Assembly: GCA_019310665.1 (NCBI GenBank) | Contig: JAFDDW010000011.1 | Location: 1 to 19,871, forward strand | Reading direction: 5' to 3' | DNA: 19,871 nt | From: Deltaproteobacteria bacterium | Lineage (GTDB): Bacteria; Desulfobacterota; Desulfobacteria; Desulfobacterales; JAFDCJ01 | In this document: positions 7,284 to 13,829 of the stretch, piece by piece | How the letters are laid out: every line of letters begins with the position of its first letter | Position numbering within the stretch: the first letter of the stretch is position 1 | Position numbers and translations under genes: made by a program | Notes under the pieces: generated by a model | What the model was told of the DNA's origin: nothing | Seen by the model: the letters and a program-made list of their open reading frames with translations, nothing else | Databases searched by the model: none

Positions 7284-7445
7284 AAGTTGAGAAGATAAGA
7301 AGGTCAGATCAGGCCGGAATGGATTTCAGAGGGTAGATGACAGAGGGCGGATGACAGAGTCTTGAATGCGGAATTCGGAATGCGGAAAGAAGAAAAGAGG
7401 ACAGGGATTTGAATGCGGAATTGGGAATGCGGAATGCGGAAAGAA
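7263..7445 (+). repeat. GAATGCG heptamer arrays and GGACAG repeats downstream of the epimerase
   Basis: GGACAGG and GGACAGA (7263-7276) overlap the end of the epimerase frame. GAATGCG-GAATTCG-GAATGCG-GAAAGAA occupies 7364-7391. A near copy, GAATGCG-GAATTGG-GAATGCG-GAATGCG-GAAAGAA, occupies 7411-7445. All units keep a 7-base register within each array. Both arrays end in the same GAAAGAA unit, so one looks like a duplication of the other with one unit gained. The same unit recurs at 9333-9346, 16955-16968 and, inverted, 17007-17020. Confidence 0.85.
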
Positions 7446-7479
7446 AAACAGACGACAAACGGTAGACTGAAAAAGTATT

Positions 7480-7577
7480 ACCACGGAAAGACACGGAAAC
7501 TCACGGATATGTAATGAATTAAAAAATTCTGATGTAAAAATTTAAATGTTCCGTGTAATTCCGTGAAAATTCGTGGT
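7480..7577. repeat. Large palindromic element with 10-base phased CACGG units
   Basis: The left arm (7480-7507) carries CACGG three times at 10-base spacing: CCACGGAAAG, ACACGGAAAC, TCACGG. The right arm (7549-7577) carries the inverted units CCGTGTAATT, CCGTGAAAAT, TCGTGG at the same spacing. A 41-base AT-rich loop separates them. The repeat could form a long hairpin in DNA or RNA. It sits 23 bases before the next gene's start and just before its ribosome-binding site. Its form is that of an interspersed palindromic repeat. Confidence 0.75.
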
Positions 7578-7599
7578 GAACTAATGCAGAGGTGGTGAT

Positions 7600-8625
7600 A
7601 TGGATTTTAAATTTAAAAATGTTCTTGTAACCGGGGCGGCGGGATTTATTGGATTTCAACTGAGTCGACGACTGTTAGATGATGGTATCCGTGTTACGGG
7701 GCTTGATAATTTAACTCCCTACTATGACGTGCGACTCAAAGAGGACCGGCTGAATAAAATCTTATCAGCGGATGCTTTCACTTTTACTAATTTGGATCTG
7801 GTCGACCGCAAGGCTCTGGAAAATCTTTTTGACAACAACGAGTTCGATGTTGTGGTCAATCTTGCGGCCCAGGCCGGCGTCAGGTATTCGCTTACAAACC
7901 CCCATGCTTATGTCGATTCGAACCTTGTCGGGTTTGTCAATATCCTCGAATGTTGCCGACATCATAAGGTTAAACACCTGGTGTTTGCTTCATCCAGTTC
8001 GGTATACGGTGCCAACACCAACATGCCGTTTTCAATTCATCACAATGTCGATCATCCCGTATCGTTATATGCGGCCACCAAGAAAGCCAACGAACTGATG
8101 GCGCACACTTACAGCCACCTGTACGGACTTTGTTGCACCGGATTGCGGTTTTTTACCGTTTACGGACCTTGGGGACGCCCTGATATGGCGCTTTTTCTGT
8201 TTACCAAAGCGATATTAGAAGACAAACCGATAACGGTTTTTAACCACGGCAAAATGCAGCGGGATTTTACCTATATTGACGATATTATCGAGGGGGTTGT
8301 CAGAGTTATGGCCCGGCTGCCGGAACCCAACCCCGCTTGGCGAGGGGATGCACCGGACCCGGGTACTTCCTATGCGCCTTACAAAATTTATAATATCGGT
8401 AACAATAATCCGGTACAACTTCTTGAATTTATTGAGGAGATAGAAAATGCGCTGGGGCGCAAGGCAAATAAGGAGTTTGTCGAACTTCAACCCGGGGATG
8501 TCGTCGCTACCTATGCAGATGTAGACGACCTGGTCCAGGATGTGGGGTTTAAACCTGAAACACCCCTTGTCACCGGCATCCGGCGCTTTATTGAGTGGTA
8601 CCAGGAGTATTACGCCGGCAGGTAA
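7600..8625 (+). CDS. UDP-glucuronate 4-epimerase-like SDR protein
   Basis: A 341-residue extended SDR protein close to the usual size for UDP-glucuronate 4-epimerases. TGAAGFIGF (11-19) binds NAD. LDNLTPYYDVRLKEDRL (35-51), LAAQAGVRYSL (88-98) and RFFTVYGPWGRPDMALF (183-199) are the diagnostic stretches of the UDP-glucuronate 4-epimerase branch. The catalytic Y157 and K161 sit in SLYAATK. It converts UDP-glucuronate to UDP-galacturonate for surface polysaccharide. AGAGGTGGTG lies just before the ATG. Together with the gene at 6303 it suggests a small surface-polysaccharide precursor pair, although no glycosyltransferase is in the window and the two genes are separated by repeats. Confidence 0.88.
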   Translation: MDFKFKNVLVTGAAGFIGFQLSRRLLDDGIRVTGLDNLTPYYDVRLKEDRLNKILSADAFTFTNLDLVDRKALENLFDNNEFDVVVNLAAQAGVRYSLTNPHAYVDSNLVGFVNILECCRHHKVKHLVFASSSSVYGANTNMPFSIHHNVDHPVSLYAATKKANELMAHTYSHLYGLCCTGLRFFTVYGPWGRPDMALFLFTKAILEDKPITVFNHGKMQRDFTYIDDIIEGVVRVMARLPEPNPAWRGDAPDPGTSYAPYKIYNIGNNNPVQLLEFIEEIENALGRKANKEFVELQPGDVVATYADVDDLVQDVGFKPETPLVTGIRRFIEWYQEYYAGR

Positions 8626-8796
8626 GGGTGGTAAAGACACTTAGCCTGTATTGGCGTGATAAAATTATTGTTTTAAAGAATTAAAGAAAAAAATATTTAA
8701 TAATTTAAAGAATTATATCACATGCTGGGAGTTGAGCAGATAAGCGTGGTAATCTGTAAGGCAGGGCGAAGATTGAAAAACTCCCCGACCGTTCAA
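8626..8796. other. AT-rich spacer
   Basis: No gene seen. It contains AT-rich text with TAAAGAATTATAT at 8706-8718, which recurs exactly at 9031-9043 on the other side of the small ribbon-helix-helix gene. GTGATA (about 8655) and TATCAC (about 8716) could close a weak AT-rich hairpin. Confidence 0.4.
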
Positions 8797-8952
8797 TTAA
8801 GTAGAGAATTTCTTTTTATATTTTCTGCAAATATCCTCAATGGCCTCCTCGAGAAGTTTTCCCAAGGATTTGTCCGTATCCACCGCCAGATGCTTTAATT
8901 CCTTAATGCGGTTTCCATCGATACTCGTTGAAAAGGTTTTCTTTTTTCCCAT
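8797..8952 (-). CDS. Small ribbon-helix-helix protein (orphan antitoxin-like)
   Basis: A 51-residue protein starting MGKKKTFSTSID. The pattern fits the ribbon-helix-helix DNA-binding fold: a short basic N-terminal strand (KKTFSTSI, 4-11), helix A (GNRIKELKHLAVDT, 13-26), a turn with KSLGKLLEEAIEDI (28-41) as helix B, and a basic tail (CRKYKKKF). Such proteins are often antitoxins or plasmid-type repressors that bind DNA as dimers and repress themselves. No toxin gene lies on either side, so it is either solitary or a remnant. An inverted repeat right upstream (8962-9001) is a candidate operator. The locus is more AT-rich than its neighbours, which fits recent acquisition. Confidence 0.65.
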   Translation of the reverse strand: MGKKKTFSTSIDGNRIKELKHLAVDTDKSLGKLLEEAIEDICRKYKKKFST

Positions 8953-8961
8953 ACTGATCTA

Positions 8962-9001
8962 ATATTACTTTTTTTCAGATATTACAAGTAAAAAGTAATA
9001 T
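8962..9001. promoter_or_regulatory. Operator-like inverted repeat upstream of the ribbon-helix-helix gene
   Basis: ATATTACTTTTT (8962-8973) and its exact reverse complement AAAAAGTAATAT (8990-9001) are separated by 16 bases. A third ATTAC half-site lies inside the spacer near 8981. It begins 10 bases before the start codon at 8952, where an autoregulating repressor would bind. The very AT-rich sequence could also hold the promoter. Confidence 0.5.
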
Positions 9002-9090
9002 ATTAATTAATTATAAAATAATTAAAGAAATAAAGAATTATATAATTAAATTGAGGAAAGACATTAACAATGTATTGCGTTAAAAATGGA

Positions 9091-9118
9091 AAAGGCAGAG
9101 CCGAATAGCTCTGCCTTT
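9091..9118 (-). terminator. Perfect 11-bp hairpin, terminator-like
   Basis: AAAGGCAGAGC (9091-9101) pairs exactly with GCTCTGCCTTT (9108-9118) around a 6-base loop. On the minus strand it is followed by TTCCATTTTTA. It could back up termination of the tRNA transcript. It cannot be tied firmly to one transcript. Confidence 0.5.
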
Positions 9119-9197
9119 ATAGGAGGTAAAGGTTACAGATTTGTTTCTTTCTGAAGGGTATTGAGAGGAAAATAGGTTGGAAAATAATTAATTAAAT

Positions 9198-9226
9198 AAA
9201 AAAAAGAGTCCACGAATTTTCGTAAA
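9198..9226 (-). terminator. Likely rho-independent terminator of the tRNA transcript
   Basis: On the minus strand TTTACGA and TCGTGGA form a short stem (with G-U pairs) around AAAT, followed by CTC-type bases and eight T residues (A-run at 9198-9205). It lies about 16 bases past the tRNA 3' end. Confidence 0.55.
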
Positions 9227-9241
9227 CGCCTGCTACTATTA

Positions 9242-9317
9242 TGGTACGCCCGGCTGGGTTCGAACCAGCGGCTTTCAGCTCCGGAGGCTGACGCTCTATC
9301 CACTGAGCTACGGGCGC
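9242..9317 (-). tRNA. tRNA-Arg (anticodon CCG)
   Basis: A 76-base cloverleaf including an encoded 3' CCA (9244-9242). The acceptor stem GCGCCCG pairs with CGGGCGT (one G-U pair at 1-72) and the discriminator is A. D arm: GCTC/GAGC. Anticodon arm: TCAGC-CTCCGGA-GCTGA, giving anticodon CCG, which reads the CGG Arg codon. T arm: GCTGG-TTCGAAC-CCAGC. All stems close, so it looks functional. It stands alone and is followed by a terminator hairpin. Confidence 0.95.
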
Positions 9318-9638
9318 TTTGAAGACAAGTCGGAAGGCGGAATGCGGGAAAAACAGATAAACTTTTTACCATTCACCATGGATCCTATCGGTTTATGGAT
9401 TCGATTTCGCCTTGATTTTTATCTCGCCAAAATCGAACCAAACCTAATTCATAACCCTGGGCAAGTCAAGGTGAAAACAATACCAAGGTTCAAAGGTTCA
9501 GCGTTCAGCCTGCGACGAGCTCAGCCGAGTCGGGTTCAAAGGTTTTGCCTGGCACCAGAACTTCCCTTCAGTCGTGAACTCATGATAGAACCGCTAATGG
9601 ACAAAGATCGGTGCGCTTCAGTCGAATGAACTCTGTTC
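9318..9638. other. Repeat-bearing spacer between tRNA-Arg and folC
   Basis: No gene is supported. A plus-strand frame at 9342-9629 has no domain and runs through repeat text. The stretch holds GAAGGCG-GAATGCG (9333-9346), and AGGTTCA, AAGGTTCA and GCGTTCA (9486-9507). A 7-bp inverted pair GATCGGT (9606-9612) / ACCGATC (9641-9647) straddles the folC stop and might act as a weak terminator for it. Confidence 0.5.
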
Positions 9639-10955
9639 TTACCGATCCTTAACCTTTGAACCCTGAACCTGGAACCCTTTATCCAATGCTTCCTTGGCTT
9701 CCCCCACGACGTATAGCGAGCCCGCGACGCAGATGACATCTTTGGGCGATGCGGTTTCAATTGCATATTCTAATGCCTGTTTTACATCGGGAATGGTGGT
9801 AACTTGGGGGACCATTCTTTTTGCCAGGGCTTCCAGTTTTTCAGGCTCCAGGGCCCGATTAATCTTGGCGCGGGTTAAGATGACGCGATTTGCCGTCGGC
9901 AAAAGACATTTGAGCATGGCGTTGTAAGGCTTATCATCTAAAATTCCGATGACCATGGTTATGTTTCTTCGGGAAAAATTTGCCGAAAGAAACCGGGCCA
10001 GGTTGCGCGCCGCAATAAAATTGTGAGCACCGTCAAGGATGATCCGAGGTTCATCAGAAACAATCTCCAAGCGCCCCGGCCAACGATTATTGAGCAATCC
10101 GGCCTGGATATTATCCAGTGAGAGTATCACCCCGCGTTTTTGGAGCATTTCACAGGCTGCCAGCACAAGGGCGGCGTTGTCCACCTGATGATTGCCCAGC
10201 AGACCGGTTTTAAGATTACGCCAGACAGCTTCAACACCCCGGTAAGAAAAGGTCCCGCAAGGACTGCGTCTGACTTTGAATTCCTTTCCGAGGCGCAACA
10301 GCGATGCTGATTTTTCGGCGGCTATTTTTTCTACCACGGCCAGCGCCTTTTTCTGCCGGATACCGGTGATTACCGGTGTCCGTTTTTTTATGATCCCGGC
10401 CTTTTCCCCGGAAATCTGTTCCAGGGTATTTCCCAGGTACTCTCGATGTTCGAGTGATATATTGGTGATTATTGACAGCTGAGGCTGGACGATGTTGGTC
10501 GCATCAAGTCGGCCGCCCATGCCGGTTTCAATAACCGCCCAGTCCACTCTTTGCCGGGCAAATTCCACAAGAGCCATTGCCGTAGCAAATTCGAAAAAAG
10601 TGGGTCCTCGATCGCCGTGGTGGGCTTTTTTTATGGTATTATAGGATGTCACCACACTTTTATTTGAAATCGGCCGGTTGTTTACCTGGATTCGTTCGTT
10701 AAAATGGACCAGGTGCGGAGAGGTGTAAAGACCTGTTTTATATCCAGCCTGGTTAAGGATCGACGCCAGCGAAGATGCCACTGATCCCTTTCCGTTGGTG
10801 CCGGCCACATGGACACAAGCATAGGCATTCTGGGGATTACCCAGACCGGATAGAATCTGTCTGATAGTGGATAGACCCAGCTTAATGCCGAATCTGTGAA
10901 GGCCGTACATATCTTTCAGGCAGCCGTGATAGGAATTATCGGATACCATACCCAT
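9639..10955 (-). CDS. folC: Bifunctional folylpolyglutamate/dihydrofolate synthase
   Basis: A Mur-ligase-superfamily enzyme of about 438 residues. It joins glutamate to dihydropteroate or to folates with ATP, in the cytoplasm. Evidence: YGLHRFGIKLGLSTI near the N-terminus (about residues 19-33), the P-loop HVAGTNGKGS (49-58), SPHLVHFNERI, the central GMGGRLDATN, ITNISLEHREYLG (Mg site region), SGEKAGIIK and the C-terminal ILDGAHN. The start is uncertain: ATG at 10955 or 10949. An earlier in-frame TTG at 10970 lies inside a terminator hairpin, and none of these has a clear ribosome-binding site. The last 12 residues (GFQVQGSKVKDR) are encoded by GAACCCT-type heptamers read on the minus strand. 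rpsU lies upstream on the same strand. Confidence 0.9.
   Translation of the reverse strand: MGMVSDNSYHGCLKDMYGLHRFGIKLGLSTIRQILSGLGNPQNAYACVHVAGTNGKGSVASSLASILNQAGYKTGLYTSPHLVHFNERIQVNNRPISNKSVVTSYNTIKKAHHGDRGPTFFEFATAMALVEFARQRVDWAVIETGMGGRLDATNIVQPQLSIITNISLEHREYLGNTLEQISGEKAGIIKKRTPVITGIRQKKALAVVEKIAAEKSASLLRLGKEFKVRRSPCGTFSYRGVEAVWRNLKTGLLGNHQVDNAALVLAACEMLQKRGVILSLDNIQAGLLNNRWPGRLEIVSDEPRIILDGAHNFIAARNLARFLSANFSRRNITMVIGILDDKPYNAMLKCLLPTANRVILTRAKINRALEPEKLEALAKRMVPQVTTIPDVKQALEYAIETASPKDVICVAGSLYVVGEAKEALDKGFQVQGSKVKDR
9658..9678. repeat. GAACCCT heptamers inside the folC 3' end
   Basis: GAACCCT, GAACCTG and GAACCCT are three consecutive 7-base units (plus-strand sense). They lie within the last codons of folC. 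Related GGTTCA text in the opposite sense lies at 9486-9507 and 6270-6297. Confidence 0.7.
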
Positions 10956-10956
10956 T

Positions 10957-10991
10957 AAAAAACCCGGCAATTGTGAAACCTTACCGGGTTT
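10957..10991 (-). terminator. rpsU terminator abutting the folC start
   Basis: On the minus strand AAACCCGG (10991-10984) pairs with CCGGGTTT (10967-10960), giving a run of six T residues ending at 10957. The first ATG of folC follows at 10955. The stem lies 22 bases after the rpsU stop. On the plus strand the same stem is followed by five T residues. Confidence 0.8.
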
Positions 10992-11012
10992 TTCCTTTAA
11001 ATGAAATTGATG

Positions 11013-11219
11013 TTATCTTCTTTGTCTGGCTTTGCTGGCGGCGATTCGTTCTCGCCTCAAAGCTTCGCGCTGTTTGCGACGGCGAAATTCGCTTGGCTTT
11101 TCATAGCTCTTTTTTAATTTAAGGCGCTTGAAAAGGCCGTCGTTTTGAATCTTTTTTTTCAATATGCGCATTGCTTTTTCAATGTCATTGTCAATGACTC
11201 TGACTTCAATATTCTTCAA
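11013..11219 (-). CDS. rpsU: 30S ribosomal protein S21
   Basis: A 68-residue protein typical of S21 size. It starts MKNIEVRVIDNDIEKAMRIL and continues with the conserved KSYEKPSEFRRRKQREALRR (38-57), then a basic tail. S21 sits on the 30S platform near the mRNA exit and helps initiation. The start codon is TTG at 11219, preceded by AAGGGGGCGAGG; there is no in-frame ATG nearby, and this start gives the normal family N-terminus. A hairpin in the leader lies just before the ribosome-binding site. It diverges from adk and precedes folC, with a terminator between. Confidence 0.95.
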   Translation of the reverse strand: MKNIEVRVIDNDIEKAMRILKKKIQNDGLFKRLKLKKSYEKPSEFRRRKQREALRRERIAASKARQRR

Positions 11220-11238
11220 ATACCTCGCCCCCTTCTTG

Positions 11239-11276
11239 CCATCGGAAAATAGTGCAATGCCTAGTATTACCGATGG
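11239..11276 (-). promoter_or_regulatory. Hairpin in the rpsU leader
   Basis: CCATCGG and CCGATGG (11270-11276 and 11239-11245 on the plus strand) form a perfect 7-bp stem around a 24-base loop, directly before the rpsU ribosome-binding site. The 8-mer AGTGCAAT occurs at 11251-11258 (in the loop) and again at 11283-11290. It might regulate translation, but this is only structural evidence. Confidence 0.3.
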
Positions 11277-11382
11277 TTAATCAGTGCAATATTCGTAAAT
11301 TCAAACCTTTACCGAATAATTCCGTGAAAAGCAAGTAAAATCTGATAAATTACTTTTTTTAATCCGAACACCCTTAGTTTCT

Positions 11383-11396
11383 GACAACATGTTGTC
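11383..11396. promoter_or_regulatory. Perfect 14-bp palindrome in the rpsU-adk divergent region
   Basis: GACAACATGTTGTC is its own reverse complement. It lies 44 bases upstream of the adk -35 box, a common place for an operator. No regulator can be named. Confidence 0.3.
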
Positions 11397-11439
11397 TGAA
11401 CGAACCTGATAAGGGCCGGGAAGGCGCCCGATTATTCCC

Positions 11440-11468
11440 TTGACACCCATCCGGCATTCAGCCATACT
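11440..11468 (+). promoter_or_regulatory. Sigma70-type promoter of adk
   Basis: TTGACA (11440-11445) is a perfect -35. After 17 bases comes CATACT (11463-11468), four of six consensus positions. The adk ATG lies about 30 bases beyond the likely transcription start. Confidence 0.6.
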
Positions 11469-11504
11469 TTGCCGTCAAAAAAACAACCAAAAGGAGGTTT
11501 TCAA

Positions 11505-12167
11505 ATGCGTTTGATTTTGATAGGAGGCCCTGGAGCGGGCAAAGGAACCCAGGCTAATTACGTAAAAGACAAATTCCAAATTCCACAGATTTCTACGGGC
11601 GATATGCTGCGGGCGGCGCTTAAGGCCGGAACCGAACTGGGTAAAAAGGCTAAAGGGTACATGGATTCAGGGGCCCTGGTACCCGATGATGTTATTATCG
11701 GACTTGTCAAAGAACGCATCAAGGAGGCCGATTGCGAAAAAGGCTTTTTGTTTGACGGTTTTCCGCGTACCATACCCCAGGCGGATGCCCTGAAGGAAGC
11801 CGGCGTTGCCATCGACGCGGTAGTGGATATCGATGTACCGGATGAAGAAATCATCAAACGCATGAGCGGACGACGGGTTCATCTTGCCAGCGGTCGGACC
11901 TACCACATCATATTTAATCCGCCCAAAGAGGAGGGCAAAGATGATGTTACCGGCGAAGATCTCATCCAGCGCGATGACGACCAGAAAGAGACGGTTCGCA
12001 AACGGCTCGATGTCTATCATGCGCAAACCGAACCCTTGATAGATTATTACAAAACCTGGGAGAGTTCCGGCGAATCGGAAGCACCGAAGTATATCCGCAT
12101 TGAAGGGGTTGGAAAGGTCGAGGAAATTCGTGATCAGATTTATGCCGGGCTTGAAAAGCTGAGTTAA
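11505..12167 (+). CDS. adk: Adenylate kinase
   Basis: A 220-residue long-form adenylate kinase (ATP + AMP to 2 ADP). P-loop GGPGAGKGT at 7-15, AMP-site STGDMLRAAL (30-39), GFLFDGFPRT (80-89) and the LID starting GRRVHLASGRTYHIIFNPP (122-140). The LID has no Cys4 zinc site, so it is the Gram-negative non-zinc type. RDDD (156-159) is the conserved segment after the LID. The start at 11505 has a textbook AAGGAGGT (11491-11498). An in-frame upstream ATG at 11469 would add 12 residues that do not fit the family. It is a single-gene unit with its own promoter and terminator. Confidence 0.97.
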   Translation: MRLILIGGPGAGKGTQANYVKDKFQIPQISTGDMLRAALKAGTELGKKAKGYMDSGALVPDDVIIGLVKERIKEADCEKGFLFDGFPRTIPQADALKEAGVAIDAVVDIDVPDEEIIKRMSGRRVHLASGRTYHIIFNPPKEEGKDDVTGEDLIQRDDDQKETVRKRLDVYHAQTEPLIDYYKTWESSGESEAPKYIRIEGVGKVEEIRDQIYAGLEKLS

Positions 12168-12199
12168 ACGGCTCACCTCAAATTCATATTATCAAAATT

Positions 12200-12231
12200 A
12201 AGGTCCTATCTCATTTTAGATAGGACCTTTT
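12200..12231 (+). terminator. Bidirectional terminator between adk and the CCA-enzyme gene
   Basis: AAGGTCCTATCT (12200-12211) pairs exactly with AGATAGGACCTT (12218-12229), a 12-bp stem with a 6-base loop. T residues follow on the plus strand, and TTAATTTT follows on the minus strand. It separates convergent adk and the nucleotidyltransferase gene. Confidence 0.85.
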
Positions 12232-12251
12232 AATTACGGTGTTCTCAATAG

Positions 12252-13652
12252 CTATTTCTGGTTTCTCAGCTTCTTGACCAGTTTGATGGCTTCTTCACGG
12301 GTGAATGTTTGTTTTGTGAGACGTTCCTCTTCAACACGCGCTAAAATTTGCTTGAATTCCGCTGAAGGTTTCATTCCAAATTCACTGATTAGATCTTTGC
12401 CGTTTATGGGGGAAGGCACAGAGGCCCTGGGAAGCAATACCGTATAATATTTCTGGATGAGCGACCGGATAAATTCAGTAAATTTTTGTGTGTCCGAGGG
12501 GTTCGAATCGTTTTTTCCCATGAATTCCGCCAAGGCATGCAGCAGAACATCGGGGGTGACAGCACCGCATTTTAAAAAGAAGCGTATAAATCCTTTATCT
12601 ACGGGGCCATTATTTAAATGCGCATGGAATAAAATAAACGGTCTGAAATGATTCCGGACGATAGATTCAATGATATCCGTCTGACGCCTTGAAAATCTCA
12701 GGCGCTTGCAGATTTCTTGAGCCAGGACAGCGCTCCGGGTTGCATGGGCGATATAATCGCTTTTTTGGACATGAGCGATGGTTGGCTTGGCCGGCGGACT
12801 GCCGAGGTCATGGAATAACAGGGACCATTTTAAAAGTATTGAGCGGGTGACATCATGCTCTTTATCAGAGTGGACACGAATTAAGCGCCTAAATTCATCA
12901 GCGGGATCTAATAGCGTTTCAAGATGAAAATAGGAATCCAGGGTCTGCTCCAATACAGTGCGGGGGGCTGCGGAATGCAGCCGCAGCTGCTTTAGTTTCA
13001 AAAATTCCGGAAAAACGCTAAACAAGAGACCACTGCGAGCCATCATCGCAAGATAAACATGGGAATTGGCACATTGCAGAATTTTAAATAGTTCTTCCCG
13101 GATTCGTTCCCCGGCTGTTTTTCGGATTAGATCGGCATCCGCTTCAATGGCCGCCTTCGTATCCTTATCTATGGTAAAATCAAAAGCAGCTGCCATGCGA
13201 TAGGCGCGAACCAGACGCAACGGATCCTGGCGGAATACTTTCCGTGAAACCAGGCGGACTTTCTTTGCTGCCAGATCCTTTTGCCCGTCCAGAGGATCAA
13301 TCAGATTGCCGTTTGATACATCCACGGCCATGGCGTTGATGGTAAAATCCCGACTGAGTAGATCGCTGGTTATATTTTCGCCGCTGATCGGCATAATGTC
13401 GAAAAAATGATCTTTGGTTACCACTCGCCGCATGGTATATCCGTGCTTGCCAAATTCAAAAATATGGCCGGAAGTATTGGCGGCCAGGCGCCTGGCGAAC
13501 AACGCCGCATCATGCTGAACGGCCAGGTCGTAATCCAACGGTGTCCTTTTTAAAAGCAGGTCACGGATTGACCCGCCGACAACATAAACACCCGTTTTTT
13601 CCGGGAAGATCTCTGCATCGATTGGGAGTTTCATTAACTTGACCGCGGCCAC
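12252..13652 (-). CDS. CCA tRNA nucleotidyltransferase / poly(A) polymerase family with HD domain
   Basis: A 466-residue class II nucleotidyltransferase. The head domain has VVGGSIRD (24-31) and catalytic DYD (40-42). SRDFTINAMA (100-109), LIDPLDGQKDL (117-127) and RQDPLRLVRAYRMAAA (141-156) are the RNA-binding and neck signatures. An HD domain follows (LLFHDLG, with H281-D282). The family adds or repairs the 3' CCA of tRNAs, or adds poly(A). HD-containing members are usually CCA enzymes (phosphohydrolase at the 2',3' end), but the subtype cannot be settled by eye. The listed start is GTG at 13652. An ATG at 13634 (6 residues shorter) is the alternative; neither has a clear ribosome-binding site. 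Confidence 0.85.
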   Translation of the reverse strand: MAAVKLMKLPIDAEIFPEKTGVYVVGGSIRDLLLKRTPLDYDLAVQHDAALFARRLAANTSGHIFEFGKHGYTMRRVVTKDHFFDIMPISGENITSDLLSRDFTINAMAVDVSNGNLIDPLDGQKDLAAKKVRLVSRKVFRQDPLRLVRAYRMAAAFDFTIDKDTKAAIEADADLIRKTAGERIREELFKILQCANSHVYLAMMARSGLLFSVFPEFLKLKQLRLHSAAPRTVLEQTLDSYFHLETLLDPADEFRRLIRVHSDKEHDVTRSILLKWSLLFHDLGSPPAKPTIAHVQKSDYIAHATRSAVLAQEICKRLRFSRRQTDIIESIVRNHFRPFILFHAHLNNGPVDKGFIRFFLKCGAVTPDVLLHALAEFMGKNDSNPSDTQKFTEFIRSLIQKYYTVLLPRASVPSPINGKDLISEFGMKPSAEFKQILARVEEERLTKQTFTREEAIKLVKKLRNQK

Positions 13653-13707
13653 TATTGAAAAATGATGAGAAATTTAAGCCAAAAGTCTAAAAAACAAACG
13701 AAAGCGC

Positions 13708-13736
13708 TTGACAGCATGGATATTATGATATATTTA
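13708..13736 (+). promoter_or_regulatory. Candidate rho promoter
   Basis: A perfect TTGACA -35, a 17-base spacer, and TATTTA as -10 (four of six). An overlapping TATATT lies at 13729-13734. It points towards rho. Confidence 0.4.
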
Positions 13737-13791
13737 TTAATCTTACATGGTTAAAGGCATGTGGAACCCGCCAGAGCGAGAGGATATCTTT

Positions 13792-13829
13792 TTCTTCTAA
13801 AATAATTCACTTCTTCTAAAATAATTCAC
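13792..13829. repeat. 19-base tandem duplication in the rho leader
   Basis: TTCTTCTAAAATAATTCAC occurs twice, head to tail, with no mismatch (13792-13810 and 13811-13829). An exact copy with no divergence suggests a recent duplication. Confidence 0.95.

Larger units (their letters stand above)
8953..9241. other. AT-rich spacer between the ribbon-helix-helix gene and the tRNA
   Basis: No protein gene is supported here. It contains the operator-like repeat, the TAAAGAATTATAT direct repeat copy (9031-9043) and two hairpins listed separately. Confidence 0.5.

Noticed and set aside
7309..7494. Minus-strand 61-residue frame with repeated SAFRIPNSAF-type text
   Set aside because: It is the translation of the GAATGCG heptamer arrays read backwards. 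The repetition is of DNA origin.
7480..7577. Possible CRISPR array
   Set aside because: The CACGG units are 10 bases apart with no unique spacers and are arranged as a palindrome. No cas genes are present.
9342..9629. Plus-strand 95-residue frame between tRNA-Arg and folC
   Set aside because: It has no recognisable domain, starts inside a GAATGCG repeat and runs through GGTTCA repeats.
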